64,000 nt of DNA, from NCBI RefSeq assembly GCF_003752155.1, contig NZ_RJVG01000006.1:62001-126000 (forward strand), in the 5' to 3' direction. The notes under the pieces are model-generated. The model was not told the DNA's origin. It did not search any database and worked only from the letters and a program-made list of their open reading frames with translations. Source of the DNA: Mobilisporobacter senegalensis. GTDB taxonomy: Bacteria > Bacillota > Clostridia > Lachnospirales > Lachnospiraceae. Shown here one piece after another: positions 53,001 through 62,095 of the stretch (positions are counted from its first letter, which is position 1; the number at the start of each line of letters is the position of its first letter). A program made the translations under genes and the position numbers.

Positions 53001-54578
53001 GGTTACCTGTGCAAATAACTGTCTGAAATAATTAAATAAAGGCTGTTCTCTCTTTGATAATACTGGAAGAGGAATATCCGCACCCATAGCCGCAGTTGGT
53101 TCTGCTCCTGTTTTAGCCATAGGAAGAAGGGAAGTCTTATAATCTTCATAAGTATAACCAAATGCTTTCTGAAGTCTTGCACGTTCTTCATCAGAATATT
53201 CTATAACCTTTTTATTTGGAATAGAAAGATTCTTAAGTTCTACTAAATTACTGTCTAACCATTCCCCATATGGCTGTCTTTTCGCATATGTCTCTTTTAA
53301 TTCCTCATCAGAGATTAATTCCCCTTTTACGGTATCTACTAAAAGCATTTTACCTGGTCTTAATCTTTCTTTCTTCACGATTCTGTCAGCTGGAAATTCC
53401 AATACACCTACTTCTGATGAAAGAATCAGCCTGTCATCATCTGTAATGTAATATCTGGATGGTCTGAGTCCATTTCGATCCAGTACTGCACCCATAATAT
53501 CTCCATCACTAAAGAGAATAGATGCAGGACCATCCCAAGGTTCCATCATTGTTGCATAATATTGATAGAAGTCTCTTTTCGCACCGGTAACATTATTGTC
53601 TTTATACCATGGCTCCGGAATTGTAATCATAACGGCCAGAGGCAGGTCCATTCCACTCATTACAAGGAATTCTAATGTATTATCAAGCATTGCAGAGTCA
53701 GAACCTTCGCTATTAATTACAGGAAGCACTTTATGCATCTCACCTGTTAAATATTTAGATTCCATAGTTTCTTCCCTTGCAAGCATTTTATCTGCATTAC
53801 CACGTATAGTATTAATCTCTCCATTGTGTACTATCACACGGTTTGGATGTGCTCTTTGCCAGCTTGGATTTGTATTGGTGCTAAAACGGGAATGAACGAT
53901 TGCAACCGCTGATTCATAATCTTTATCCTGTAAATCTTCAAAGAACAGACGTAACTGCTTCACCATGAACATACCCTTGTATACGATAGTCCTGCTTGAT
54001 AAAGAAACAACATAAGTATTATCATTACTTTGTTCAAATGTTCTTCTTGCAATATAAAGTTTTCTATCAAAATCAAGACCTTTTTTTACATTTTTAGGCC
54101 TTTTAACAAACCCCTGCATAATATAAGGCATACAATCTAACGCTTTCTTTCCTAATACTTCAGGAACATTCGTCACATCTCTCCATCCTAAAAACTCCAT
54201 ACCTTCTTTTTCAACAATGATTTCAAACATTTTTTTTGCCTGATTTCTTTTTAACTCATCCTGAGGGAAGAAGAACATACCGATTCCATAATCTCTTTCA
54301 TTTCCAAGCTTAATTCCAAGTGGTTTTACAGCCTTAGAAAAAAAATTGTGGGAGATTTGCAAAAGGATACCAACACCATCTCCTGTCTTGCCCTCTGCAT
54401 CTTTTCCTGCACGGTGTTCCAGATTCTCAACAATGGTAAGTGCATCTTCCACTGTATTATGTGTTTTCTTACCTTTAATGTTAACAACAGCACCAATACC
54501 GCAGTTATCATGCTCAAATCTAGGGTCGTATAATCCGCATGGTCCTTGTTTTCCTTCTTCTAACATGCTATAACTCAT
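50019..54578 (-). CDS. gltB: Glutamate synthase large (alpha) subunit
   Basis: A 1519-residue enzyme forming glutamate from glutamine and 2-oxoglutarate. I start at ATG 54578 with AGGAAGG upstream; the frame is open for 40 more codons, but that part contains the leader terminator and begins at the transcription start. The glutaminase nucleophile is Cys26 (HDNCGIGAVV), implying a cleaved propeptide. The FMN domain has GEGGESPERLKTG and GAKPGEGGQLP, the 3Fe-4S ligands are in CNLDTCPVGVATQ, and the C-terminal beta-helix has the GATSGKAYINGVAGERF repeats. It forms one unit with gltD. Confidence 0.97.
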   Translation of the reverse strand: MSYSMLEEGKQGPCGLYDPRFEHDNCGIGAVVNIKGKKTHNTVEDALTIVENLEHRAGKDAEGKTGDGVGILLQISHNFFSKAVKPLGIKLGNERDYGIGMFFFPQDELKRNQAKKMFEIIVEKEGMEFLGWRDVTNVPEVLGKKALDCMPYIMQGFVKRPKNVKKGLDFDRKLYIARRTFEQSNDNTYVVSLSSRTIVYKGMFMVKQLRLFFEDLQDKDYESAVAIVHSRFSTNTNPSWQRAHPNRVIVHNGEINTIRGNADKMLAREETMESKYLTGEMHKVLPVINSEGSDSAMLDNTLEFLVMSGMDLPLAVMITIPEPWYKDNNVTGAKRDFYQYYATMMEPWDGPASILFSDGDIMGAVLDRNGLRPSRYYITDDDRLILSSEVGVLEFPADRIVKKERLRPGKMLLVDTVKGELISDEELKETYAKRQPYGEWLDSNLVELKNLSIPNKKVIEYSDEERARLQKAFGYTYEDYKTSLLPMAKTGAEPTAAMGADIPLPVLSKREQPLFNYFRQLFAQVTNPPIDAIREEIVTSTTVYIGEDGNLLEEKAENCKVLKVRNPILTSTDLLKIKNMKVDGFRVEVIPIIYYKNTSLEKAIDHLFVEADRAYKDGANILILSDRGVDENHVAIPSLLAVSALQQYLVKTKKRTSLAMILESAEPREVHHFAALLGYGACAVNPYLAQESIKELISSNLLDKDYYAAVNDYNDAVLHGIVKIASKMGISTIQSYQGSKIFEAIGISRDVIDKYFTNTVSRIGGINMKDIEEQVDSLHTKAFDPLGLNVDLTLESSGSHKLRSNKEEHLYNPQTIHLLQEATRTGNYDTFKEYTSLVNKEEDAVNLRGLLEFNYPEKEVPLEEVEGIDSIVRRFKTGAMSYGSISQEAHETLAIAMNNLGGKSNSGEGGESPERLKTGADGINRCSAIKQVASGRFGVTSEYLVSAKEIQIKMAQGAKPGEGGQLPAEKVYPWVAKTRHSTPGVGLISPPPHHDIYSIEDLAQLIYDLKNSNKDARISVKLVSEAGVGTVAAGVAKAGAGVILISGFDGGTGAAPRNSIYNAGLPWELGLAETHQTLIMNGLRSKVVIETDGKLMSGRDVLVAALLGAEEYGFATAPLITMGCVMMRVCNLDTCPVGVATQNPELRKKFRGKPEYVENFMKFIAMELRELMAKLGIRTVDELIGRTDLLKLKDLSNSEKGSNIDMSAILANPYAKEKKGNCFDPKQIYDFELDSTIDEKALLKQLKSAIEKKEPKKIAVDVTNIDRSLGTILGSELTKAFGSTLEEDTYVVKCNGSGGQSFGAFIPKGLTLELEGDSNDYFGKGLSGGKLIVYPPKGSKFEADQNIIIGNVAFYGATSGKAYINGVAGERFCVRNSGVIAVVEGVGDHGCEYMTGGRVVVLGTTGKNFAAGMSGGIAYVLDEKSDLYRKLNKELISFESVTEKYDVLELKNMIIDHVNATGSKKGEEILNNFMDYLPKFKKIIPHDYRRMLMTIVQMEEKGLSSEQAQIEAFFANTRG

Positions 54579-54654
54579 ATGCCTTCCTCTCTTTCCTTTA
54601 CTTTTATGCATATTAATCATTACATAACATTCTATAAATAACGTTGCCTTTGCG

Positions 54655-54688
54655 AAAAAAAACGCCCTTGGATAAATTCCAAGAACGT
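54655..54688 (-). terminator. Leader attenuator of gltB
   Basis: On the minus strand an 11-bp stem (ACGTTCTTGGA / TCCAAGGGCGT, with two G-U pairs) has a 5-nt loop and is followed by eight T. No gene ends here because the upstream neighbour is divergent. It begins only about 11 nt after the predicted gltB transcription start, so it must be an attenuator. Confidence 0.82.
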
Positions 54689-54705
54689 CTTTGTTCAATG
54701 TGGTG

Positions 54706-54734
54706 ATTATAATATATTATATTAATAAAATCAA
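54706..54734 (-). promoter_or_regulatory. gltB promoter
   Basis: TTGATT, 17 nt, TATAAT on the minus strand. The predicted start is near 54699, about 120 nt before the gltB ATG. The 382-bp gap between gltB and the FliK-like gene otherwise holds the attenuator and the sigma-D-like promoter. Confidence 0.82.
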
Positions 54735-54869
54735 CTATTTTTTAATTTTAATTAAACAAATAACGCTTATATTCAAAATTTCTTAAATAATTAAGTTGTT
54801 TTTTGTGTTACATGGATAACTCTTTGTTTTACCTGAATTTTTTTAATATGATTTTATTTTATTTTCATA

Positions 54870-54896
54870 TAATGATTTTCACTGATGGTACGATAT
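54870..54896 (+). promoter_or_regulatory. Sigma-D-like (flagellar) promoter of the FliK-like gene
   Basis: TAAT, 15 nt, TACGATAT matches the sigma-D consensus TAAA-N15-GCCGATAT in 3 of 4 and 6 of 8 positions. It is about 65 bp before the start codon of a flagellar-type gene. Confidence 0.6.
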
Positions 54897-54960
54897 ATTT
54901 AATAACAGCAAATATCACAAGATCATGAACTTTGGATTTTCCTTTGAATCGAGGTGTACC

Positions 54961-56889
54961 ATGAATTCAATACAAGTTTCCCAAAACTCCAATAAAGCAT
55001 CAAATTCCCTGTCAGGTAATGGAAATACTGGAAGGCAGACGGGATATAGTAATTATAGTGCTGTATCCTCTGGTTCAAATACACAGGGAAATTTAAATAA
55101 TACTTCTTTGACAGGCACACAGACAGCTTCTCCCACAGCAAATGTCCCAACAGGACAGATCCTGACCGGAGAAGTCATTGATATTAAAAGAAATGAAGTA
55201 TCTATTAAGCTTCCAAATAAAGATATTATTACTGTTCCATATAAAGGAACCTCTGAATTAAAAATGGGGCAAAGGATAACTTTTCAAGTAATAATAGATC
55301 AAAATAATCATCCTGGTCTTGAACTAATGAATACTACTTCTTCTCCATTAAAATCAACAATAATGGAAGCGTTAGAGGCAGCCGGTCTTCCTAAGACAAA
55401 TTCCAATCAGGAAATTGTACAGGAATTATTAAATCATCAGATGTCCATTGATAAACAAAGTATCCAGGATATCTTTCGTGCTTCCTTAGTACATAAAGAT
55501 ACCAGTATATCCACATTAGTCTTAATGACCAAGCATAATATACCTATAAATGAAACCAATGGAAAACAGTTTGAAAATTATCGGAATTACGAGCACAGAA
55601 TAGTAAAAGAAGTAGAGCAGATCACAAATATCCTCCCAAACTTAATGGAAGACTTAGGAAAAATGGGCTCTGCTGACAAAATGGCTGCCTTTAATGAACA
55701 AATACTTCAAATACTCTTATCTGATGACACTAAAACAGATAACACCACTGTTCCTTCTACTCTTAGCCTTGCAAATAAAGAAACACAGGAACTATTATTG
55801 CTCCTTGAGAAATATCCTCTGGATACCGGCTTAAGGGCTGATATAATGAATCAAAAAGCTGATTTTATGGATGTAGTTACCACTCTCTATAAAGATTTTG
55901 AATTAGCAATAAAAGCCGACGAGAATATTCTGGAATCTTTAATGGCGGATGGTGAAGTAGATCCTTCAAGGCTAAACCTCAATCAGGATGCATTTAAAAT
56001 CCCTCTTATAAATGAGATTATGGAACAATTTTCATCCTATCAATACGAATCAGGACAAATAGGTGCTTTTCTTTCTTCAGAAGATCGAATTGATTTATTA
56101 CAGCAATTGGAGAGTATTCCACCTTCCAGGGAAATCAAACAGGCAATCTTGTCCGGAACAATTACGACCAAAGAAGTATTATCTTATATTAAAGATTATC
56201 TTCCACTGATGGATGAAAAATTAATGAATCGTATCCTTACAGGCAAAAGCTATAAAAATATACTAAAAGAACATTCATTATCCAAATGGACCCTGACGCC
56301 TGACTTTCTTAAGAAAGAAAACTCTGTTCCTTCTCTTTATGAAAAAATGTACAAACAGCTATCTGAACTGGAAGAACTAACTACTAACTTAAACAAGACA
56401 TTTGAAGAACTAAGTACAAATACCTCCATCCATAAACTAGAGAATGATATCACAGCCACAAAGCAAAATCTCGATTTTATGAAAACATTAAATGAGTTAT
56501 TTACCTATGTCCAACTGCCATTGCATTTAAGAAACAAAACGGTTCATAGCGAATTGTATGTATATACCAATAAGAAAGAATTGAAAAAGAATAAGAATAA
56601 TGTAAGTGCCCTATTGCATCTTGATATGGATCATCTGGGCAGCATGGATATTCACGTAACTCTAAATTATAATCAGATTCTGGCGAAATTCTATCTGGAA
56701 ACCGATGACTCCATTCAATTGGTAAGTGAACATATTGATGAATTGGGAGAAATATTGATCAGAAAAGGATTCCTTGTTCATTCAGAGATTCTAAAAAAAG
56801 AAAAAGAGATTGATATTGTAAAAGACTTTATCGAAAAAGAACCTCAAATATCCAGTCTGAAAAGATATAGTTTTGATATACGTGCCTAA
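54961..56889 (+). CDS. FliK-like flagellar hook-length control protein
   Basis: A 642-residue protein starting at ATG 54961 with GAGGTG 4 nt upstream. Residues 1-60 are a disordered Ser/Asn/Thr/Gly-rich region, followed by an OB-like segment (GQILTGEVIDIKRNEVSIKL) and long helices. The C-terminal domain resembles the FliK Flg_hook domain: ALLHLDMDHLGSMDIHVTLN and KFYLETDDSIQLVSEHIDEL. The middle is longer than in many FliK proteins. It stands alone, away from a flagellar operon, and may be a FliK paralogue rather than the canonical hook ruler. Confidence 0.75.
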   Translation: MNSIQVSQNSNKASNSLSGNGNTGRQTGYSNYSAVSSGSNTQGNLNNTSLTGTQTASPTANVPTGQILTGEVIDIKRNEVSIKLPNKDIITVPYKGTSELKMGQRITFQVIIDQNNHPGLELMNTTSSPLKSTIMEALEAAGLPKTNSNQEIVQELLNHQMSIDKQSIQDIFRASLVHKDTSISTLVLMTKHNIPINETNGKQFENYRNYEHRIVKEVEQITNILPNLMEDLGKMGSADKMAAFNEQILQILLSDDTKTDNTTVPSTLSLANKETQELLLLLEKYPLDTGLRADIMNQKADFMDVVTTLYKDFELAIKADENILESLMADGEVDPSRLNLNQDAFKIPLINEIMEQFSSYQYESGQIGAFLSSEDRIDLLQQLESIPPSREIKQAILSGTITTKEVLSYIKDYLPLMDEKLMNRILTGKSYKNILKEHSLSKWTLTPDFLKKENSVPSLYEKMYKQLSELEELTTNLNKTFEELSTNTSIHKLENDITATKQNLDFMKTLNELFTYVQLPLHLRNKTVHSELYVYTNKKELKKNKNNVSALLHLDMDHLGSMDIHVTLNYNQILAKFYLETDDSIQLVSEHIDELGEILIRKGFLVHSEILKKEKEIDIVKDFIEKEPQISSLKRYSFDIRA

Positions 56890-56928
56890 GTATCAAAACT
56901 TTGAATCAAGCGGTGAAAAAGTGAAAAC

Positions 56929-56972
56929 AGCGTATATATTCAGTTGATTGGTATCTACTGAATATATACGCT
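56929..56972. terminator. Bidirectional hairpin between FliK-like and PilZ genes
   Basis: A perfect 15-bp stem (AGCGTATATATTCAG and its complement) with a 14-nt loop separates two convergent genes. Confidence 0.75.
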
Positions 56973-57003
56973 GATATTATTTGTAACTTAGACCTTGATA
57001 TTT

Positions 57004-57357
57004 TTAATTGCTTTCTAAAAAACCTGCCTCAAATTCATCGAATATATAATTTAAAACAGAAGACATTCCTACAAATTCACATCCATAGAGATTACTTTCA
57101 TCACGATCTTCTCTTCGAACAATTTTTACCACTGTATAAAGTTTTGAAAGCGGACCTCCTAATTGAATGCAGGCATTGAAATAATACTCCAGAGGCAGAT
57201 CACCCTTTGATTTAAAGCCTATTCCTGTTTTTGAAACATTAATAACTTCAATTGGTTCATTAATATTATCCACATGAATATTATCCTGTTTAAATAATGA
57301 TGAAATCTCTAATTTTAAACTAATTGGAAATCGCTTGCTTTTTCTTTTTTCAATCAT
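57004..57357 (-). CDS. PilZ-domain c-di-GMP receptor
   Basis: A 117-residue single PilZ domain. I start at ATG 57357 (CGGAGG upstream); earlier in-frame codons lie inside the promoter. Both c-di-GMP motifs are intact: RKSKR near residue 5 (RxxxR) and NVSKTG near 43 ([D/N]xSxxG). There is no YcgR N-domain, so it is a stand-alone receptor, perhaps acting on motility together with the convergent FliK-like gene (inference). Confidence 0.9.
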   Translation of the reverse strand: MIEKRKSKRFPISLKLEISSLFKQDNIHVDNINEPIEVINVSKTGIGFKSKGDLPLEYYFNACIQLGGPLSKLYTVVKIVRREDRDESNLYGCEFVGMSSVLNYIFDEFEAGFLESN

Positions 57358-57391
57358 TTTAACCTCCGAATACTTTACAAATATTGGTATC

Positions 57392-57420
57392 ATTATATTA
57401 CATATTGGTAAAATATACAA
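57392..57420 (-). promoter_or_regulatory. PilZ gene promoter
   Basis: TTGTAT, 17 nt, TATAAT on the minus strand, about 35 bp before the chosen start codon. It sits in the 26-bp tail after the bceB-like stop codon and rules out the longer PilZ reading frame. Confidence 0.85.
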
Positions 57421-57445
57421 GGTTGTTTTCTTAAAAGTAAATCAA

Positions 57446-59422
57446 CTATTTTACGATCATATAATATTCTTTTGCTGTCATTGTATAGATAATTCCGTAA
57501 AAGCAGGCAAATACTAAAATAGTTCCACAAGTACATAATGCAAATAACATTACATTGGTCAGATTAAATATTGTAAGCAATTTGGTAATTACTTGAAATG
57601 CAAAAGCAATATGAATGACTGCAGTAATAAGTGGTAAAAAGAATACCGTTAGTACCTGACTATGAATGATCTTTTTCACTTCATCATGACTGAGCCCTAC
57701 TTTTTTCATAATTGCAAAGCGTTCTTTATCTTCATATCCTTCTGATATCTGTTTATAATAGATGATTAATATCGTTGCCATCATAAAGAGTATTCCAAGG
57801 AATATTCCAAGAAAGAACAGGCCTCCATATACAGAATAGAATGATTCTTTCGAAACTGCTGCTGCGTCAAAAAAACAATCAGGATAGTCTTTTTTTATAA
57901 TATCACGCATTTCATTATGAACTGCAATAATCTCTTCATCACTTGCATCCAGATCAAATCCAATGTAAGTTGTAGGATTCGCCATTTCTTCACCATAAAC
58001 ATCCCCAACTTTAATTCTGATCTCATCTACTACACTCATATTTTTAACAACAATATATTGATTATTTACCACATCTACCTTATCAAAACCATCTATAAAG
58101 TTCTTCAATCGATCCTTAACTGTAAATGTTTCATCCAATATTATAATTTCATTTCCTTTAAGAGTTCTATCCTGGGTAAATAGCAAAATTTCATTTTCTT
58201 CTAAGATTTCTTCCTTCCCTGTGTTACGATTATAATCCTCCAATGGGATAAAATATAATCCGGTAAAACCTGTTAAGCTGCTATCTGTCATCTGCCCGGT
58301 ACTAAACACATTGCCCTTTTGTTTCGCAACAAAAGAAATAACCTCCAAGTCTATTCTGTTCTTACCGGTAAGCTGATGTTTTTCTAATGTGTCATCAATA
58401 ATTTTTCTAATTTGATCCCCATCTTCTTCTAAGAACGTTCCGGTATTGACTATAATATCTCTGGGATATCGATTGCGCAGCACGTCTTCCATACCAATGT
58501 AAAGAGAAATTGTTGTAGACACGATAACTAAGACCATGGTGGATAAAACACAAATATTGGCAAGACCAACTGCATTTTGTTTCATACGATAGATCATTCC
58601 TGAAACAGATATAAAGTGCTTCGTTTTATAATAATACCCTTTATTCTTACGAAGAAATTTAAGAAATGCAATACTAATTGCAGTAAACAGACAATATGTC
58701 CCAATAATCACCAGAATTACTGCCAGGAAAAAGTAACTAAGGGCAGCTAAAGGTTCCTTGGTCGTAATGGCAATATAATAACCACCTCCAAGACATAGCA
58801 GACCTATACCTACATATACCCACTTGGTCTTGGGTTCCCGCTCCCCGGTCTGACCACCTTTTAATAGTTCAATTGGTTTGGCAAGATGAATCTGTCTCAT
58901 TGTATTTAATAGTGTTAAAATAAATATAATCCCAAATAAAATCAGTGTTGCAATGATTGCTTTTATTGATATGAAAAATCCCATTGGAACTTCAAAATTT
59001 AAGATCTTTAATAACATTAAAAACATTAATTTGTTTAATAAAATTCCCCCAAGAAGTCCTAATATAAGACTCACTAATGCCACATACAATGTTTCATACA
59101 TGACTATTTTTGATAAATGTCTTTTCTCCATTCCTAATATATTAAAAAGACCAAACTCTTTTTTACGTTGTTTAATTAAAAAACTGTTAGTATAAAAAAG
59201 AAATATAACAGAAAATAAAGCAATCACATAGTTTCCTAAATTGAGGATCATTTTTAGATCATTTCCACCGGACATCTGATCCAGGCCCTGATTAATAGAC
59301 ATGGAATACATGATATAATACATTATTACAGTTCCAATGCAAGTCAATATATATGGTACATAATTTTTAGAGTTTTTCTTAATATTCGTTAGAGCTAATT
59401 TAGGATAGATCAGATTATTCAT
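57446..59422 (-). CDS. BceB-like FtsX-fold ABC permease
   Basis: A 658-residue permease. I start at ATG 59422, overlapping the ATPase gene by 8 bp. Topology is the BceB pattern: four helices, a duplicated helix block, a large extracellular domain of about 200 residues between helices 7 and 8 (residues about 310-515), then three C-terminal helices. This domain senses or contacts peptide antibiotics such as bacitracin or lantibiotics. With BceA, BceS and BceR it makes a complete sensing/detoxification module; the actual antibiotic is unknown. Confidence 0.9.
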   Translation of the reverse strand: MNNLIYPKLALTNIKKNSKNYVPYILTCIGTVIMYYIMYSMSINQGLDQMSGGNDLKMILNLGNYVIALFSVIFLFYTNSFLIKQRKKEFGLFNILGMEKRHLSKIVMYETLYVALVSLILGLLGGILLNKLMFLMLLKILNFEVPMGFFISIKAIIATLILFGIIFILTLLNTMRQIHLAKPIELLKGGQTGEREPKTKWVYVGIGLLCLGGGYYIAITTKEPLAALSYFFLAVILVIIGTYCLFTAISIAFLKFLRKNKGYYYKTKHFISVSGMIYRMKQNAVGLANICVLSTMVLVIVSTTISLYIGMEDVLRNRYPRDIIVNTGTFLEEDGDQIRKIIDDTLEKHQLTGKNRIDLEVISFVAKQKGNVFSTGQMTDSSLTGFTGLYFIPLEDYNRNTGKEEILEENEILLFTQDRTLKGNEIIILDETFTVKDRLKNFIDGFDKVDVVNNQYIVVKNMSVVDEIRIKVGDVYGEEMANPTTYIGFDLDASDEEIIAVHNEMRDIIKKDYPDCFFDAAAVSKESFYSVYGGLFFLGIFLGILFMMATILIIYYKQISEGYEDKERFAIMKKVGLSHDEVKKIIHSQVLTVFFLPLITAVIHIAFAFQVITKLLTIFNLTNVMLFALCTCGTILVFACFYGIIYTMTAKEYYMIVK

Positions 59423-60182
59423 TTCTAACACCACCTGTCGCAATCAGTGTAAGAGTATCTGAAATCTTCTGATACAATTCTTCCTTTGTCATGGTCCCTC
59501 TATATAATTGGTGAAATACTTCTCCATCTTTAATGAATAAAACTCTTTTTGCATGGCTTGCTGCTTTCGTACTATGGGTTACCATTAGAATCGTCTGCCC
59601 ATCATTGTTAATATCATTAAATAATTGAAGCAATTGATCTGTTGCATGAGAATCTAAAGCACCTGTAGGTTCATCGGCTAAAATCAAACTAGGCTCTGTT
59701 ATTAATGCACGTGCTACTGCTGCTCTTTGTTTTTGCCCGCCCGAAACTTCATATGGAAATTTAGATAAGATATCATGAATTCCTAATTTCTTCGCGATTG
59801 GTTTTAATTTGAAACTCATCTCATCATAAGACTTTCCTGATAATACCAAAGGTAAAAAGATATTATCCTGTAGGGAAAAAGTATCTAAAAGATTAAAATC
59901 CTGAAATACAAAACCAAGATTATTTCTGCGAAATGCTGAAATATTCTTCTCCTTAATTCCTGACAGATTATCTCCATTTAACGTTACTTCTCCGCCAGTA
60001 GGTTTATCCAGTGCTGCAAGAATATTTAATAATGTTGTTTTCCCTGAGCCGGATTCCCCCATGATTGCCACATACTCTCCTTCTTCCACAGAAAAAGAAA
60101 CATTAGAAAGTGCCTGAACATGATTTCCACCAAAACGTGTTGTATATACTTTTTTAAGATTATTTACTTCTAAAATTGCCAT
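59415..60182 (-). CDS. BceA-like ABC transporter ATPase
   Basis: A 255-residue ATPase with Walker [11 protein letters not shown]-loop [13 protein letters not shown], signature [15 protein letters not shown], Walker [13 protein letters not shown] and H-loop MVTHS. AGGAGG precedes the ATG. It is encoded after a 139-bp control region that contains a BceR-type operator. It energises the BceB permease. Confidence 0.94.
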   Translation of the reverse strand: MAILEVNNLKKVYTTRFGGNHVQALSNVSFSVEEGEYVAIMGESGSGKTTLLNILAALDKPTGGEVTLNGDNLSGIKEKNISAFRRNNLGFVFQDFNLLDTFSLQDNIFLPLVLSGKSYDEMSFKLKPIAKKLGIHDILSKFPYEVSGGQKQRAAVARALITEPSLILADEPTGALDSHATDQLLQLFNDINNDGQTILMVTHSTKAASHAKRVLFIKDGEVFHQLYRGTMTKEELYQKISDTLTLIATGGVRNE

Positions 60183-60209
60183 TTGTATAACCTCCTTTTT
60201 TACATGTTC

Positions 60210-60289
60210 AGTATATCAAAGAAAGAATTTGGCTCACCATAACTTTAGCTTACATTTTATAGGCTAATCTTACATTCCTGTAAGATTAG
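60210..60289 (-). promoter_or_regulatory. BceR-type operator and promoter of the transporter genes
   Basis: At 60264-60289 a perfect 11-bp dyad contains TTACA-GGAA-TGTAA, matching the known BceR-family consensus TNACA-N4-TGTAA. It is centred about 74 bp upstream of the predicted start for a promoter with -10 TATACT at 60210-60215 and a poor -35, as expected for an activated promoter. Confidence 0.85.
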
Positions 60290-60321
60290 AGTAATAAATC
60301 ACACCTGAATTAAGTTTCACT

Positions 60322-61326
60322 TTATTCTGTAAATAGATCAACTGTATCCAGTCCAAGTTTAATTTTGGTCCCGGCCCCAACTGCCGATTCGATTTCAATC
60401 GTATGAGAAAGTTTATTTAAAACTCTTTTACATAGGTAGAGGCCTATTCCTGTTGATTTCTTGTCAACCCGGCCATTAAATCCCGTAAACCCTTTCTCAA
60501 AGACTCTTGGTATATCTTCAGCATGGATACCTATGCCATTATCTTCTATTATTAGTGTCTTTTCCATAGCTTTATCCATATAAATCCGGATCGTTCCATT
60601 CTCTTTTGTATATTTTAAAGAGTTGGATAGAAGCTGCTCCAGTACAAATACAAGCCATTTCTCATCCGTTAGAACAGTACAATTCAATTCAGAAAAATCA
60701 AGGCTTATCTTCTTTCTGATAAATATTCCAGCATATTTGCGAACTGCCTGCTTTACTATGTCATCTAAAGAATATTTCTTTAGCATCATATCTGCTGACA
60801 TACTTTCCATACGGAGATATTGTAATACCATCTCCACATACTCTTCTATTTTAAATAATTCTGCCAATAAATCAGCATTTTGTTCTGAGTTTTCAGATTG
60901 TATTAATAACCGGAGCGCAGCGATGGGCGTTTTAATCTGATGGGCCCACATAGTATAATAATCCATAAGCTCCATACGATTGTGTTCTGCCAATAATGAC
61001 TGATCCTGTTTGTCTTTAAACAAAATATCTATAAGTTCTTTGTAATCTTCTTCTAAGAAGTTCTTCGTTATGGGTAATTCTTCTTTTGTGATAGTAATAC
61101 AATTTCTGAGTTTAACTAATAATAAATGCTTCCTTCTACATTGAATAAAATCATAAAATAATAAAAGTAGTCCGATCACACCACATAATATCGTTCCATA
61201 GAAAACTGGTTCTACCGGAATCTGATATAAGTAGAAAGTTACAAAAAATAAAGATGCAAATAGAAGGAATACCAGAATTAGTTTCCATCGTTTTTTTAAG
61301 TAATCTAATACAAATACCTGTTTCAT
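60322..61326 (-). CDS. BceS-like intramembrane-sensing histidine kinase
   Basis: A 334-residue kinase with two N-terminal helices separated by only a few residues (residues about 13-32 and 38-60) and no input domain, the mark of BceS-type kinases that sense through the transporter. The phospho-acceptor is His in WAHQIKTPIAALRLL near residue 130; ATP-binding N and G boxes read LLSNSLKYT and STGIGLYLCKRV. One base separates it from the response-regulator gene. Confidence 0.94.
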   Translation of the reverse strand: MKQVFVLDYLKKRWKLILVFLLFASLFFVTFYLYQIPVEPVFYGTILCGVIGLLLLFYDFIQCRRKHLLLVKLRNCITITKEELPITKNFLEEDYKELIDILFKDKQDQSLLAEHNRMELMDYYTMWAHQIKTPIAALRLLIQSENSEQNADLLAELFKIEEYVEMVLQYLRMESMSADMMLKKYSLDDIVKQAVRKYAGIFIRKKISLDFSELNCTVLTDEKWLVFVLEQLLSNSLKYTKENGTIRIYMDKAMEKTLIIEDNGIGIHAEDIPRVFEKGFTGFNGRVDKKSTGIGLYLCKRVLNKLSHTIEIESAVGAGTKIKLGLDTVDLFTE

Positions 61327-61327
61327 A

Positions 61328-61999
61328 TTATACCACCATATATCCTATCCCTTTTTTTGTTGTTATAAAATCTTTTAATCCTGCATCTTCTAATTTTTTG
61401 CGCAGTCTGGCTACATTAACAGTAAGAGTATTATCATCAATAAAACTGTCTGTCTCCCAAAGCTTTGTCATAATCGAATCTCTTGATACAGCCTTCCCTT
61501 TATTCTCAAGCAAAATTTCCAATATCTTAAATTCATTTTTGGTCAATTCTATTTTTTCATCTTTATAAGTTAAAGTAGCTTCACTGATATTTAAAATAGC
61601 ACCATTATGTTCCAGAAGATTTGTCTCATTTACAAAATCATAAGTTCGTCTAAGGAGTGCCTGCACTTTTGCCATTAATACATTTAAGTCAAATGGTTTT
61701 GCTATAAAATCGTCCCCACCCTGTGTCATAGCCATTACGATATTCATATTATCTGCTGCAGAGGATATAAAAATGATAGGTACTTTAGATATCTTTCTTA
61801 TCTCACTGCACCAGTGAAATCCATTATAAAAGGGAAGGGAGATATCAAGTAGAATAAGATCAGGTTTATAAGCAATAAACTCCGATAGTACCTCTTTAAA
61901 ATCCGTTACACATTCTGCTTCATAGGCCCAGGTTCTTATATAGTTTCTCAATGTATTTCCAATTGTAAAGTCATCTTCGATGATGAGTACTTTATACAT
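61328..61999 (-). CDS. BceR-like OmpR-family response regulator
   Basis: A 223-residue regulator. The receiver domain has the acidic pair in IIEDD, the phospho-acceptor Asp in LILLDISLPFYNG and Lys in IAKPFDLN. The winged-helix C-terminus reads LTKNEFKILEILL and VNVARLRKKL. It should activate the downstream ABC genes through the TNACA-N4-TGTAA operator. Confidence 0.95.
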   Translation of the reverse strand: MYKVLIIEDDFTIGNTLRNYIRTWAYEAECVTDFKEVLSEFIAYKPDLILLDISLPFYNGFHWCSEIRKISKVPIIFISSAADNMNIVMAMTQGGDDFIAKPFDLNVLMAKVQALLRRTYDFVNETNLLEHNGAILNISEATLTYKDEKIELTKNEFKILEILLENKGKAVSRDSIMTKLWETDSFIDDNTLTVNVARLRKKLEDAGLKDFITTKKGIGYMVV

Positions 62000-62041
62000 T
62001 CCTTATCCTCCTATCCTGTTTATTCCATTTCCATTACCAAA

Positions 62042-62069
62042 ATTATACCACAGGATAATTTATCCACAA
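62042..62069 (-). promoter_or_regulatory. bceRS promoter
   Basis: TTGTGG, 16 nt, TATAAT with an extended -10 TGG just before it, about 45 bp before the regulator start codon. This suggests constitutive expression of the two-component system. Confidence 0.72.
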
Positions 62070-62095
62070 CCAAATTCTGCAGCTCCTTAAATATA

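Noticed and set aside
54579-54698. 40-residue N-terminal extension of gltB
   Set aside because: It begins at the predicted transcription start and spans the attenuator hairpin; AGGAAGG directly before ATG 54578 marks the true start.
54655-54705. ANTAR-type dual-hairpin antitermination site for gltB
   Set aside because: There is room for only one hairpin before the T-tract and its loop is 5 nt, not the required hexaloop pattern.
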